The notes beneath the pieces were generated by a model. The model searched no databases, had not been told where the DNA came from, and worked only from the letters and a program-made list of their open reading frames with translations. The translations under genes and the position numbers were made by a program. A stretch of DNA of 64,000 nt from Misgurnus anguillicaudatus. Lineage: Eukaryota > Chordata > Actinopteri > Cypriniformes > Cobitidae. The stretch lies in contig NC_073358.2 in the NCBI RefSeq assembly GCF_027580225.2, positions 11,521,001-11,585,000 of the forward strand, given 5' to 3'. The number at the start of each line of letters is the position of its first letter. Position 1 is the stretch's first letter. Positions 11,479 to 22,558 of this stretch are shown here, in pieces.

Positions 11479-11921
11479 GGCCCTGTCCCAAATGGCACAC
11501 TCCGGACTTGTGGTCCTTCTCAGAGTCCACACTTTGATGACATCACATAGTCCAGACTTTAGGGACCCTTGATGCGAGTCCACTAGGGTGCACCAGAGTT
11601 GTATTTTGGGACAGACTCGAGCATCATACCGGAAATAGGTAGAGAAGTTGCCCGTCAGTGTGAACTCCTCCCTTCCATCGCCTGATTGGTCTGATTGCCC
11701 TTTCGCAAGGACTTCTGGGTTGGCAAAGTGCGCGAAGCCTGCTGCAGTGCGGGCTTCGCTGAAGACCGCATCAAGGGGGCAAAGAAGGCGCTGATGAGCA
11801 CACTTCAAAGCGTAAAAATGACAGATGGGACACCCTACGGACTCGTAGACTAAGCTAGAACGCGCAATTTAAGGCCACAAGACCGAAAGTCCACATGAAG
11901 TGCGCCATTTGGGACAGGGCC
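11479..11921. mobile_element. MITE-like element, unit 4
   Basis: Same element at the same site as in unit 2, so inherited by the 7,542-bp duplication and not a second insertion. Confidence 0.8.
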
Positions 11922-12276
11922 AATGTAGGCGTGCACTCCCTGTGGTAGCGTTTGCGGCTCACACATCCAGAAAAGGGCTTTGATAGGTCTTGCTCATGTA
12001 TTTTGCCAACTTGTCCTAGCCTCTGTCTTCAGTATGGCACCTGAACATACACACAAAAGTATCCCATATGTATATTTTATTCGCAAAGCAAGACCGAGCA
12101 CAAGCTTAACTTTCTGAGATCATTTAGTTGCTTCTCAAATTGGAATAAGTGTACATCAACGTTCGTACTCCGGTCGAAAATCGATAGGTTTAAATACACT
12201 TCTATGGTTGCTCGCAGGCATCCCTATTCTGTAAAGGTCACTACTGGAGTCTGGCTGCGTAAGAACACTGAAAGTC

Positions 12277-12348
12277 GGGCTCGTCCGGGATTTGAACCCG
12301 GGACCTCTCGCACCCGAAGCGAGAATCATACCCCTAGACCAACGAGCC
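12277..12348 (-). tRNA. tRNA-Pro(CGG), unit 4
   Basis: Canonical. Confidence 0.95.
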
Positions 12349-12928
12349 GAGCGCTGCAGCTTCCACTACGTCCAGCAGCTACTTCCACACTTAGCCAGCA
12401 GTTCTTCAGTTTGGCAACTGAGCACACACATGAAATGCTTCCATACGTATATTCATTCACAAGCAGCTGGAGGTTTAAATTCCAAGGGTGTTTAGTTGCA
12501 ATTTAGTATGGGAAACATTTTCTTTTAACGTCCATTTGTCTTCCCGTCATTTCTGGTAAGTTTATTATTACATTTTACTTTAAGATTGTAAACATGAACT
12601 GTGTGTTTCCTTTGGCCTGTACACATGAGCCGTGTATTTGACGTGGCCTGTTCTTTGGCCTAAGCGTAGATTTTTTGTTCATTTTAAGGTTTAATACATG
12701 CTTAACTTGTTTTGTTGAATTGTACTTGTATTTACTGAAATTTGACACCTTGTATACTGTTGGCCCAATGTGACTGTCAAAAGAATGAAGTGCTAATGTG
12801 GCTTAAATTACCTCATATTTAGTTTACAGTGTGAGCGCTCTGGTTGAAAAATGGTGGGGGGTCATATTGGGGGGAACAAACATTGGCCCGCCTGACACGG
12901 TTTGGCTTGGAAAGCCCAAAAGTCCGAC

Positions 12929-12999
12929 AGGTCCCACGAGACTTGAACTCGGGTCGCTGGATTCAGAGTCCAGAGTGCTAACCATTATACCATGGAACC
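12929..12999 (-). pseudogene. tRNA-Gln(CTG) with 1-nt T-stem deletion, unit 4
   Basis: Same missing T-stem G as unit 2. Confidence 0.7.
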
Positions 13000-13095
13000 C
13001 TTTTGATGTTGGGAACCTGGCCCACTGGGTCACGGAGAAAAGGTCACTCTGCTTGGGCCATATAGGAAAAACAGCTCTCAGAAAGGGGCTTGCAA

Positions 13096-13168
13096 TGCCG
13101 AAACCCGGGATCGAACCAGGGACCTTTAGATCTTCAGTCTAACGCTCTCCCAACTGAGCTATTTCGGC
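13096..13168 (-). tRNA. tRNA-Phe(GAA), unit 4
   Basis: Canonical. Confidence 0.95.
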
Positions 13169-13242
13169 CAATCTCCCACTTACTGCACGGAAATTCCATC
13201 AAAATTCACAACAAGCAGCAGAAAGCGGCAGAGAAAATCTCA

Positions 13243-13269
13243 TGGCTCGTACGGGGATCGAACCCGGCC
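13243..13269 (-). pseudogene. truncated tRNA-Ile, unit 4
   Basis: As unit 2. Confidence 0.92.
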
Positions 13270-13337
13270 ACTTGGGTGCAAGCTGTTCGGCCAAGGGTTG
13301 TGCTAGTGCTGTTGCATCAAGTGGCAAATCTGAAAAC

Positions 13338-13402
13338 GGGCTGGTCCGGGATTTGAACATCACGCGCCCATAGCGAAAATAACACCCCTAGGCCAACGAG
13401 TC
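13338..13402 (-). pseudogene. decayed tRNA-Pro, unit 4
   Basis: Long form as unit 2. Confidence 0.8.
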
Positions 13403-13426
13403 GAGTGCCGCGGTCTTGTCTGGCAA

Positions 13427-13499
13427 GGGGAATTAGCTCAAATGGTAGAGCGCTCGCTTAGCATGCGAGAGGTAGCGGGATCGACGCCCGCATTCTCCA
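13427..13499 (+). tRNA. tRNA-Ala(AGC), unit 4
   Basis: T-loop variant as unit 2. Confidence 0.92.
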
Positions 13500-15169
13500 C
13501 GTGAGCATGACTCGGCCTGTTTGTTTTACCAATCTAACAGACTGTGCCGTCTCAGTGTGCTTGCGCTCCCCATGGGAGCATCTAAGACTCGCACAAGCAG
13601 CAAAGGGCCTGTTTGGTCGAGCTCGCAAATTTTGCAGCAAAAACCCAACTTCTCCTAGTGTCGGTTTTCAGCATGGCAACTGAAATACACAGGACAGTCT
13701 CCCATATGCAAATTTTGCCACGAGGCAACAGGGAGCACAAACTTTTCCTCCGGAGAGCATTTAGTCGCCATTCAAATTGGAATGATTGCTCCACAGGTTA
13801 TGTTTAGTTCTTACTGCATTTCATTTTGAGATTGTTCACATGAGCTATGTTTTTCACTTTCCTTTCATTTAATTTCTTGAAATGTGTTTTCTCATTGTGG
13901 GAGAGTGTCAAAATGAGTACTTGTCAATAGTAGTATATGCTAAATGCTTGAAATTTACAACACACCTTGGCGTAAATGTTGATGTATTTTCTTAAATTTG
14001 CGTTCCTAACCAGCGGTCACCACAGTGGGCAGTTACTCAAAAAGCCATGTCTTCGATTTGCATGATGGCAAAGTTGCACATCAACCGCTGCAGGGGACAT
14101 TAGTGAAGAATTGCCAATGACACTAATGAAGAAGTGTCAGAAATGCCAAGTGGCTCTGGAATATCACTCACCATTCACTCTATCCTAGAAGACTCTTGCA
14201 AATGAAAGCATGTTGACACATCAAGTGACATCTAAGAAGCCATATAATGGTTGCATTTTCCAAGTTTTGATTTTAGATTGAGAAAAAGTTCTGATTAATC
14301 ATCTGACACCAATTGGACACCATGCATCCCTAGCCTCATTTTAGTCTCATAGCTCCAGGCACCTCAGGGTACCTACTGAAGCCCAGTGGCCAGTATGGTG
14401 CACCTTTCCTGGCTAGGAGGCACAATCTGATAGCTAGCAGAATGTGACAGAATACCGGACTTCCAGGGTGTTCAACCTGGCGGCCTACACCAAACAATGT
14501 GCATCTTTGTTGGCTTAGACAAAGACTGGGGCCATCAAGGAACACCTCACCTAGAGGAACTGGCTGGCAGGCAGATCGCCAGACTGGGGCCATCAGGGAT
14601 ATATGGAGATACAAATGGTACATCAGGGAGGCCACCTAAACCCAGAGATAGGCCTTCAATGCGGATACAGAGCCTTGTGATTATTACGCTATCTCTTCGT
14701 TGTGTTGATATTTGTGCATTTGTCAGAAGCTTTCATCCAAGGCAACATGCATTCAATGTACACATTTTTGTCAGCACATGTTTTCCGGCAAGCCGCAACC
14801 TTTTGCAAAGCTGCACAAATCGAGACACAGGAACACAGTTAACTTCGGTTAAGGTCAAAAATGCATACTTTCCACTCAAGTAGACATCTGAAAATCAATT
14901 TGAAAAATACGTGTGGACAAACAGAAATTTCAATCTTGTCTTGCCTGGCCAAAGAGAAATAAAAACACATTGAAAGAAATTCTAACTGAGGTTGTCATAT
15001 GTTGTGCATGAAAGATTTTAGGCGTGTGATTTGTTCTGTTGCATTTTCTTTGAAATTATTTGAAATGTGGCACCCTGTAGGCCTTTTGTCACTGTAAGAG
15101 ATATGAGGGCTACCGTTGCCGTTTGTCATGGACATTTCTGTCCTGCCTTTAAGCAACGAGTCTAAAGAA

Positions 15170-15241
15170 GGGCTCGTCCGGGATTTGAACCCGGGACCTC
15201 TCGCACCCTAAGCGAGAATCATACCCCTAGACCAACGAGCC
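15170..15241 (-). tRNA. tRNA-Pro(AGG), unit 5
   Basis: Canonical. Confidence 0.95.
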
Positions 15242-15341
15242 AAGCTGCCGAGGCACTCCAGCAGAACCTCCGGGATACGTATTTTCACCACTACGCAGCC
15301 GGCTTCCACAAGCCAAAGGAGTCACCTGGCTTCCTTAAGTT

Positions 15342-15391
15342 GAATTAGCTCAGCATGCGAGAGGTAGCGTGATCGATGCCCGCATTCTTCA
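15342..15391 (+). pseudogene. tRNA-Ala remnant, unit 5
   Basis: As unit 1. Confidence 0.9.
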
Positions 15392-15796
15392 CGTGAGTGT
15401 GATTTGGTGCTCATTTCTTTGACGCGACTCACCGGGCCATCACAGTAGGCGTGCACTCCCTGTGGTAGCGTTTGCGGCTCACACATGCAGAAAAGGGCTT
15501 TGATAGGTCTTGCTCATGTATTTTGCCAACTTGTCCTAGCCTCTGTCTTCAGTATGGCACCTGAACATACACACAAAAGTATCCCATATGTATATTTTAT
15601 TCGCAAAGCAAGACCGAGCACAAGCTTAACTTTCTGAGATCATTTAGTTGCTTCTCAAATTGGAATAAGTGTACATCAACGTTCGTACTCCGGTCGAAAA
15701 TCGATAGGTTTAAATGCACTTCTATGGTTGCTCGCAGGCATCCCTATTCTGTACAGGTCACTACTGGAGTCTGGCTGCGTAAGAACACTGAAAGTC

Positions 15797-15868
15797 GGGC
15801 TCGTCCGGGATTTGAACCAGGGACCTCTCGCACCCGAAGCGAGTATCATACCCCTAGACCAACGAGCC
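15797..15868 (-). tRNA. tRNA-Pro(CGG), unit 5, damaged
   Basis: Two substitutions: a T-stem G to T that leaves a mismatch, and a T to A just before the anticodon stem. Identity is clear, function doubtful. Confidence 0.75.
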
Positions 15869-16449
15869 GAGCGCTGCAGCTTCCACTACGTCCAGCAGCT
15901 ACTTCCACACTTAGCCAGCAGTTCTTCAGTTTGGCAACTGAGCACACACATGAAATGCTTCCATACGTATATTCATTCACAAGCAGCTGGAGGTTTAAAT
16001 TCCAAGGGTGTTTAGTTGCAATTTAGTATGGGAAACATTTTCTTTTAACGTCCATTTGTCTTCCCCTCATTTCTGGTAAGTTTATTATTACATTTTACTT
16101 TAAGATTGTAAACATGACCTGTGTGTTTCCTTTGGCCTGTACACATGAGCCGTGTATTTGACGTGGCCTGTTCTTTGGCCTAAGCGTAGATTTTTTTGTT
16201 CATTTTAAGGTTTAATACATGCTTAACTTGTTTTGTTGAATTGTACTTGTATTTACTGAAATTTGACACCTTGTATACTGTTGGCCCAATGTGACTGTCA
16301 AAAGAATGAAGTGCTAATGTGGCTTAAATTACCTCATATTTAGTTTACAGTGTGAGCGCTCTGGTTGAAAAATGGTGGGGGGTCGTATTGGGGGGAACAA
16401 ACATTGGCCCGCCTGACACGGTTTTGCTTGGAAAGCCCAAAAGTCCGAC

Positions 16450-16521
16450 AGGTCCCACCGAGACTTGAACTCGGGTCGCTGGATTCAGAGTCCAGAGTGC
16501 TAACCATTACACCATGGAACC
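16450..16521 (-). tRNA. tRNA-Gln(CTG), unit 5
   Basis: Canonical, with T54 and a complete T stem. Confidence 0.95.
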
Positions 16522-16617
16522 CTTTTGATGTTGGGAACCTGGCCCACTGGGTCACGGAGAAAAGGTCACTCTGCTTGGGCCATATAGGAAAAATAGCTCT
16601 CAGAAAGGGGCTTGCAA

Positions 16618-16690
16618 TGCCGAAACCCGGGATCGAACCAGGGACCTTTAGATCTTCAGTCTAACGCTCTCCCAACTGAGCTATTTCGGC
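16618..16690 (-). tRNA. tRNA-Phe(GAA), unit 5
   Basis: Canonical. Confidence 0.95.
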
Positions 16691-16764
16691 CAATCTCCCG
16701 CTTACTGCACGGAAATTCCATCAAAATTCACAACAAGCAGCAGAAAGCGGCAGAGAAAATCTCA

Positions 16765-16838
16765 TGGCCCGTACGGGGATCGAACCCGCGACCTTGGCGT
16801 TATTAGCACCACGCTCTAACCAACTGAGCTAACCGGCC
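16765..16838 (-). tRNA. tRNA-Ile(AAT), unit 5
   Basis: Complete 74-nt cloverleaf. Anticodon loop CTAATAA gives AAT, read as IAU after A34 editing in eukaryotes. B box GGTTCGATCCC. TTTT follows about 10 nt after the 3' end. Confidence 0.95.
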
Positions 16839-16906
16839 ACTTGGGTGCAAGCTGTTCAGCCAAGGGTTGTGGTATTGCTGTTGCATCAAGTGGCAAATCT
16901 GAAAAC

Positions 16907-16971
16907 GGGCTGGTCCGGGATTTGAACATCACGCGCCCATAGCGAAAATAACACCCCTAGGCCAACGAGTC
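16907..16971 (-). pseudogene. decayed tRNA-Pro, unit 5
   Basis: Long form. Confidence 0.8.
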
Positions 16972-16995
16972 GAGTGCCGCGCTCGTGTCTGGCAA

Positions 16996-17068
16996 GGGGA
17001 ATTAGCTCAAATGGTAGAGCGCTCGCTTAGCATGCGAGAGGTAGCGGGATCGATGCCCGCATTCTCCA
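16996..17068 (+). tRNA. tRNA-Ala(AGC), unit 5
   Basis: Canonical. Confidence 0.95.
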
Positions 17069-17939
17069 CGTGAGCATGACTCAGCCTGTTTGTTTTACTG
17101 ATCTAACAGACTGTGCCGTCTCAGTGTGCTTGCGCTCCCCATGGGAGCATCTAAGACTCGCACAAGCAGCAAAGGGCCTGTTTGGTCGAGCTGGCAAATT
17201 TTGCAGCAAAAACCCAACTTCTCCTAGTGTCGGTTTTCAGCATGGCAACTGAAATACACAGGACAGTCTCCCATATGCAAATTTTGCCACGAGGCAACAG
17301 GGAGCACAAACTTTTCCTCCGGAGAGCATTTAGTCGCCATTCAAATTGGAATGATTGGTCCACAGGTTATGTTTAGTTCTTACTGCATTTCATTTTGAGA
17401 TTGTTCACATGAGCTATGTTTTTCACTTTCCTTTCATTTAATTTCTTGAAATGTGTTTTCTAATTGTGGGAGAGTGTCAAAATGAGTACTTGTCAATAGT
17501 AGTATATGCTAAATGCTTGAAATTTACAACACACCTTGGCGTAAATGTTGATGTATTTTCTTAAATTTGCGTTCCTAACCAGCGGTCACCACAGTGGGCA
17601 GTTACTCAAAAAGCCATGTCTTCGATTTGCATGATGGCAAAGTTGCACATCAACCGCTGCAGGGGACATTAGTGAAGAATTGCCAATGACACTAATGAAG
17701 AAGTGTCAGAAATGCCAAGTGGCTCTGGAATATCACTCACCATTCACTCTATCCTAGAAGACTCTTGCAAATGAAAGCATGTTGACACATCAAGTGACAT
17801 CTAAGAAGCCATATAATGGTTGCATTTTCCAAGTTTTGATTTTAGATTGAGAAAAAGTTCTGATTAATCATCTGACACCAAATTGGACACCATGCATCCC
17901 TAGCTACATTTTAGTCTCATAGCTCCAGGCACCTCAGGG

Positions 17940-19485
17940 TAGAGGGCTGCATTGGGATTGGACTCCCGCGGGACCCAACGCAAATTTCGCGGGGGCGGGC
18001 GGGTTCACCTTTGCTGCGGGCGGGAGTGGGCGGTCAGAATTTTTTTGCGGGAGACCCACAGGTCCCGGTGGGATTTTGCATGTAATAGAAATGGGGTCAA
18101 CACATGAAGTTGAAAAGAAAATTAAGCTAAACATTATGTGGGACATACCGTGGCAACTGCGGGGAGCACATGCCCAATGCTGTTATACACTATATGCCTC
18201 GCGTCTGGAAGAACTGGTGAGCACTAGTGACAAATCCGGTTGTTAACAGTTAAACTGTTTGTTTGTTTAATTAATCATTTGATGCATGTGTATTATGCAG
18301 TATTCATTTGAAAACTGAGGTTTTGTTTTAACGGTTAATGTTACAAAACACTGTTTAAAAAATTATGTCATTTTAACTGCGTAAAACCCAACGCAGAGCG
18401 AAGGCTGAGTCAAATCATTGGTTTCAATGCGGTCATTAGTACGAATTCAGTACTGTTTGATCTTATAGAAATTATAGTATATAGCAAGTATTATACTCTA
18501 ACACCAAACGCAAGCAAAGTTTAAAGTTTGAGGACATGACAAAGTACGCTATCAACCAGACTCGAAACACCAAGTAAGAGCCCGGAGCAAACGAAAAAAC
18601 ATAGGCTATAACAGACTGCACGGTCGGCATATGAATATCTTTTTCTTTATTTGGTTTGACATGTTTTTATGAAGAAAGACAACCATATTTAGCCTACTTG
18701 CTCCGGTGAAAGCCTGTTCTTAATGCCAGCGGAGAAAACTCTGCTTAAACAGGCATTTGCAGTTCTGTTTCATTTTCCACATAGAGCACCGCATATAGCT
18801 AATAAATGTTCTCCATTTCGTTTTCCATGTCTGTCCCGTTTAGCTGTAATAACAAAATAAAATAAGCCATAACAAGACGCTAACAAATCTCTCATGATGC
18901 GCGCTGATGCGGCGGAGAAGCACGTCTAAATTAAACCTGAGCCGGTGGACAAAACAAACAACCCGGTGTTAAAACTCTAAATACTTCAATTAGTCTGCGA
19001 TCTGAATTGCCAAAACAATCAGATATACACACAAATACATGTTCATGTATATATAATTTATATTTGATGTATATTTACAAGACTGTAAAAGACAATACAT
19101 GAAGTGGAAACATTAAATGAATAGTAGCATTCACCCTGCGGTGGCGCATTAAAAACAAACAAACTAACATTCCAATAGCATCTTTTCCATTATAATTATT
19201 ATTTTAGATCAAATATTCGACCATTCGTGCACATCCCTAATTTTAAACACAATAGTGTTGAAAGTCTGTTATTCTGGATGTTTATCTGAACCGATGAAGA
19301 ACATGCATTTGTGTAGTTTACACAAGCTCCGAGAAAATCCGCGGGAGCGGGTGGGAGTGGACACAAATATTGCAGGCGCGGGCGGGAGTGGAACACGCAG
19401 GTTGCGGGAGCGGGCGGGACTGGTCATAAATTCAGCGGGTGCGGGCGGGCGCGGGTTTAAAAAAACAGTCCCGCGCAGGGCTCTA
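17940..19485. mobile_element. Non-autonomous hAT-like transposon
   Basis: A 1,546-bp insertion absent from the other units, flanked by an exact 8-bp duplication CCTCAGGG (17932-17939 and 19486-19493). Eight-bp duplications are typical of the hAT superfamily. Ends are short imperfect inverted repeats (TAGAGGGCTGC left, GCAGGGCTCTA right). Both ends have GC-rich subterminal blocks with repeated GCGGGCGGGAG motifs; the core is AT-rich. No open frame resembling a transposase, so it depends on another element. Confidence 0.85.
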
Positions 19486-20353
19486 CCTCAGGGTACCTAA
19501 TGAAGCCCAGTGGCCAGTATGGTGCACCTTTCCTGGCTAGGAGGGAGTAGTACAAATAGCATGGTTGTTTTCCAGGGTTCTGGACACACCAAAGCAAAGG
19601 TAGCACAATCTGATAGCTAGCAGAATGTGACAGAATACCGGACTTCCAGGGTGTTCAACCTGGCGGCCTACACCAAACAATGTGCATCTTTGTTGGCTTA
19701 GACAAAGACTGGGGCCATCAAGGAACACCTCACCTAGAGGAACTGGCTGGCAGGCAGATCGCCAGACTGGGGCCATCAGGGATATATGGAGATACAAATG
19801 GTACATCAGGGAGGCCACCTAAACCCAGAGATAGGCCTTCAATGCGGATACAGAGCCTTGTGATTATTACGCTATCTCTTCGTTGTGTTGATATTTGTGC
19901 ATTTGTCAGAAGCTTTCATCCAAGGCAACATGCATTCAATGTACACATTTTTGTCAGCACATGTTTTCCGGCAAGCCGCAACCTTTTGCAAAGCTGCACA
20001 AATCTAGACACAGGAACACAGTTAACTTCGGTTAAGGTCAAAAATGCATACTTTCCACTCAAGTAGACATCTGAAAATCAATTTGAAAAATATGTGTGGA
20101 CAAACAGAAATTTCAGTCTTGTCTTGCCTGGCCAAAGAGAAATAAAAACACATTGAAAGAAATTCTAACTGAGGTTGTCATATGTTGTGCATGAAAGATT
20201 TTAGGCGTGTGATTTGTTCTGTTGCATTTTCTTTGAAATTATTTGAAATGTGGCACCCTGTAGGCCTTTTGTCACTGTTAAGAGATATGAGGGCTACCGT
20301 TGCCGTTTGTCATGGACATTTCTGTCCTGCCTTTAAGCAACGAGTCTAAAGAA

Positions 20354-20425
20354 GGGCTCGTCCGGGATTTGAACCCGGGACCTCTCGCACCCTAAGCGAG
20401 AATCATACCCCTAGACCAACGAGCC
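20354..20425 (-). tRNA. tRNA-Pro(AGG), unit 6
   Basis: Canonical. Confidence 0.95.
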
Positions 20426-20525
20426 AAGCTGCCGAGGCGCTCCAGCAGAACCTCCGGGATACGTATTTTCACCACTACGCAGCCGGCTTCCACAAGCCAA
20501 AGCAGTCACCTGGCTTCCTTAAGTT

Positions 20526-20575
20526 GAATTAGCTCAGCATGCGAGAGGTAGCGTGATCGATGCCCGCATTCTTCA
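20526..20575 (+). pseudogene. tRNA-Ala remnant, unit 6
   Basis: As unit 1. Confidence 0.9.
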
Positions 20576-20980
20576 CGTGAGTGTGATTTGGTGCTCATTT
20601 CTTTGACACGACTCACCGGGCCATCACAGTAGGCGTGCACTCCCTGTGGTAGCGTTTGCGGCTCACACATGCAGAAAAGGGCTTTGATAGGTCTTGCTCA
20701 TGTATTTTGCCAACTTGTCCTAGCCTCTGTCTTCAGTATGGCACCTGAACATACACACAAAAGTATCCCATATGTATATTTTATTCGCAAAGCAAGACCG
20801 AGCACAAGCTTAACTTTCTGAGATCATTTAGTTGCTTCTCAAATTGGAATAAGTGTACATCAACGTTCGTACTCCGGTCGAAAATCGATAGGTTTAAATG
20901 CACTTCTATGGTTGCTCGCAGGCATCCCTATTCTGTACAGGTCACTACTGGAGTCTGGCTGCGTAAGAACACTGAAAGTC

Positions 20981-21052
20981 GGGCTCGTCCGGGATTTGCA
21001 CCCGGGACCTCTCGCACCCGAAGCGAGAATCATACCCCTAGACCAACGAGCC
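20981..21052 (-). tRNA. tRNA-Pro(CGG), unit 6, B-box mutant
   Basis: T55 of the T loop is G (GGTGCAAAT for GGTTCAAAT), removing the pseudouridine-55 position and altering the B box. Probably non-functional. Confidence 0.75.
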
Positions 21053-21634
21053 GAGCGCTGCAGCTTCCACTACGTCCAGCAGCTACTTCCACACTTAGCC
21101 AGCAGTTCTTCAGTTTGGCAACTGAGCACACACATGAAATGCTTCCATACGTATATTCATTCACAAGCAGCTGGAGGTTTAAATTCCAAGGGTGTTTAGT
21201 TGCAATTTAGTATGGGAAACATTTTCTTTTAACGTCCATTTGTCTTCCCGTCATTTCTGGTAAGTTTATTATTACATTTTACTTTAAGATTGTAAACATG
21301 ACCTGTGTGTTTCCTTTGGCCTGTACACATGAGCCGTGTATTTGACGTGGCCTGTTCTTTGGCCTAAGCGTAGATTTTTTTTGTTCATTTTAAGGTTTAA
21401 TACATGCTTAACTTGTTTTGTTGAATTGTACTTGTATTTACTGAAATTTGACACCTTGTATACTGTTGGCCCAATGTGACTGTCAAAAGAATGAAGTGCT
21501 AATGTGGCTTAAATTACCTCATATTTAGTTTACAGTGTGAGCGCTCTGGTTGAAAAATGGTGGGGGGTCGTATTGGGGGGAACAAACATTGGCCCGCCTG
21601 ACACGGTTTTGCTTGGAAAGCCCAAAAGTCCGAC

Positions 21635-21706
21635 AGGTCCCACCGAGACTTGAACTCGGGTCGCTGGATTCAGAGTCCAGAGTGCTAACCATTACACCAT
21701 GGAACC
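21635..21706 (-). tRNA. tRNA-Gln(CTG), unit 6
   Basis: Canonical. The MITE starts 20 bp beyond its 5' end and so separates it from its usual upstream flank. Confidence 0.93.
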
Positions 21707-21726
21707 CTTTTGATGTTGGGAACCTG

Positions 21727-22028
21727 GGCCCGGTTGCATAAAGCACCTTAAGTGTAATTTTCCCTTAAGTTGTTTCCTTTTAACTTAAGGGTGTTGCAGA
21801 AAAACCCTTAAGTTTTTTCTGTTGTGTTTCCATTGCAACGATAGTATTTTATAACAACAAACCGGGGTCACTGTCTTAAAACACTTAAAGATTACCCTTA
21901 CCTAAGAGAACCGTTTAAGGGATTATATGCAAAACTCTTTAATTATTATCTTACAGAAGTTAAGGGGAATTTACCCCTTAAGTGTCACACTTAAGGAAAA
22001 AACTTGGGGTGCTTTATGCAACCGGGCC
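21727..22028. mobile_element. 302-bp palindromic MITE
   Basis: Long inverted ends: GGCCCGGTTGCATAAAGCAC at left and its complement at right. Flanked by a 3-bp duplication CTG (21724-21726, 22029-22031), inferred from the uninterrupted site in other units. Interior has repeated CTTAAG motifs in both orientations. A 3-bp duplication with such ends suggests a Harbinger-type MITE; this assignment is inference. Confidence 0.85.
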
Positions 22029-22107
22029 CTGGCCCACTGGGTCACGGAGAAAAGGTCACTCTGCTTGGGCCATATAGGAAAAATAGCTCTCAGAAAGGGA
22101 CTTGCAA

Positions 22108-22180
22108 TGCCGAAACCCGGGATCGTACCAGGGACCTTTAGATCTTCAGTCTAACGCTCTCCCAACTGAGCTATTTCGGC
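22108..22180 (-). tRNA. tRNA-Phe(GAA), unit 6, B-box mutant
   Basis: T55 is A (GGTACGATC for GGTTCGATC). Likely poorly transcribed. Confidence 0.75.
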
Positions 22181-22254
22181 CAATCTCCCTCTTACTACAT
22201 GGAAATTCCATCAAAATTCACAACAAGCAGCAGAAAGCGGCAGAGAACAACTCA

Positions 22255-22328
22255 TGGCCCGTACGGGGATCGAACCCGCGACCTTGGCGTTATTAGCACC
22301 ACGCTCTAACCAACTGAGCTAACCGGCC
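22255..22328 (-). tRNA. tRNA-Ile(AAT), unit 6
   Basis: Canonical. Its 3' TTTT terminator is changed to TTGTT, also altered to ATGTT in later units. Confidence 0.93.
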
Positions 22329-22396
22329 ACTTGGGTGCAAGCTGTTCGGCCAAGGGTTGTGCTAGTGCTGTTGCATCAAGTGGCAAATCTGAAAAC

Positions 22397-22461
22397 GGGC
22401 TGGTCCGGGATTTGAACATCACGCGCCCATAGCGAAAATAACACCCCTAGGCCAACGAGTC
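22397..22461 (-). pseudogene. decayed tRNA-Pro, unit 6
   Basis: Long form. Confidence 0.8.
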
Positions 22462-22485
22462 GAGTGCCGCGGCCGTGTCTGGCAA

Positions 22486-22558
22486 GGGGAATTAGCTCAA
22501 ATGGTAGAGCGCTCGCTTAGCATGCGAGAGGTAGCGGCATCGATGCCCGCATTCTCCA
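22486..22558 (+). tRNA. tRNA-Ala(AGC), unit 6, T-stem mutant
   Basis: T-stem GCGGG is GCGGC, breaking the pair next to the T loop and altering the B box. Confidence 0.8.

Larger units (their letters stand above)
11104..15070. repeat. tRNA array unit 4
   Basis: Copy of unit 2 shifted by 7,542 bp for most of its length. Near 14420 the spacer lacks about 55 bp seen in other units. Spacers 11922-12276, 12349-12928 and 13500-15070 are without genes. Confidence 0.9.
15071..20253. repeat. tRNA array unit 5
   Basis: First unit in the window with a full tRNA-Ile. Its spacer is split by a hAT-like insertion at 17940. Spacers 15392-15796, 15869-16449, 17069-17931 and 19494-20253 are without genes. Confidence 0.9.
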
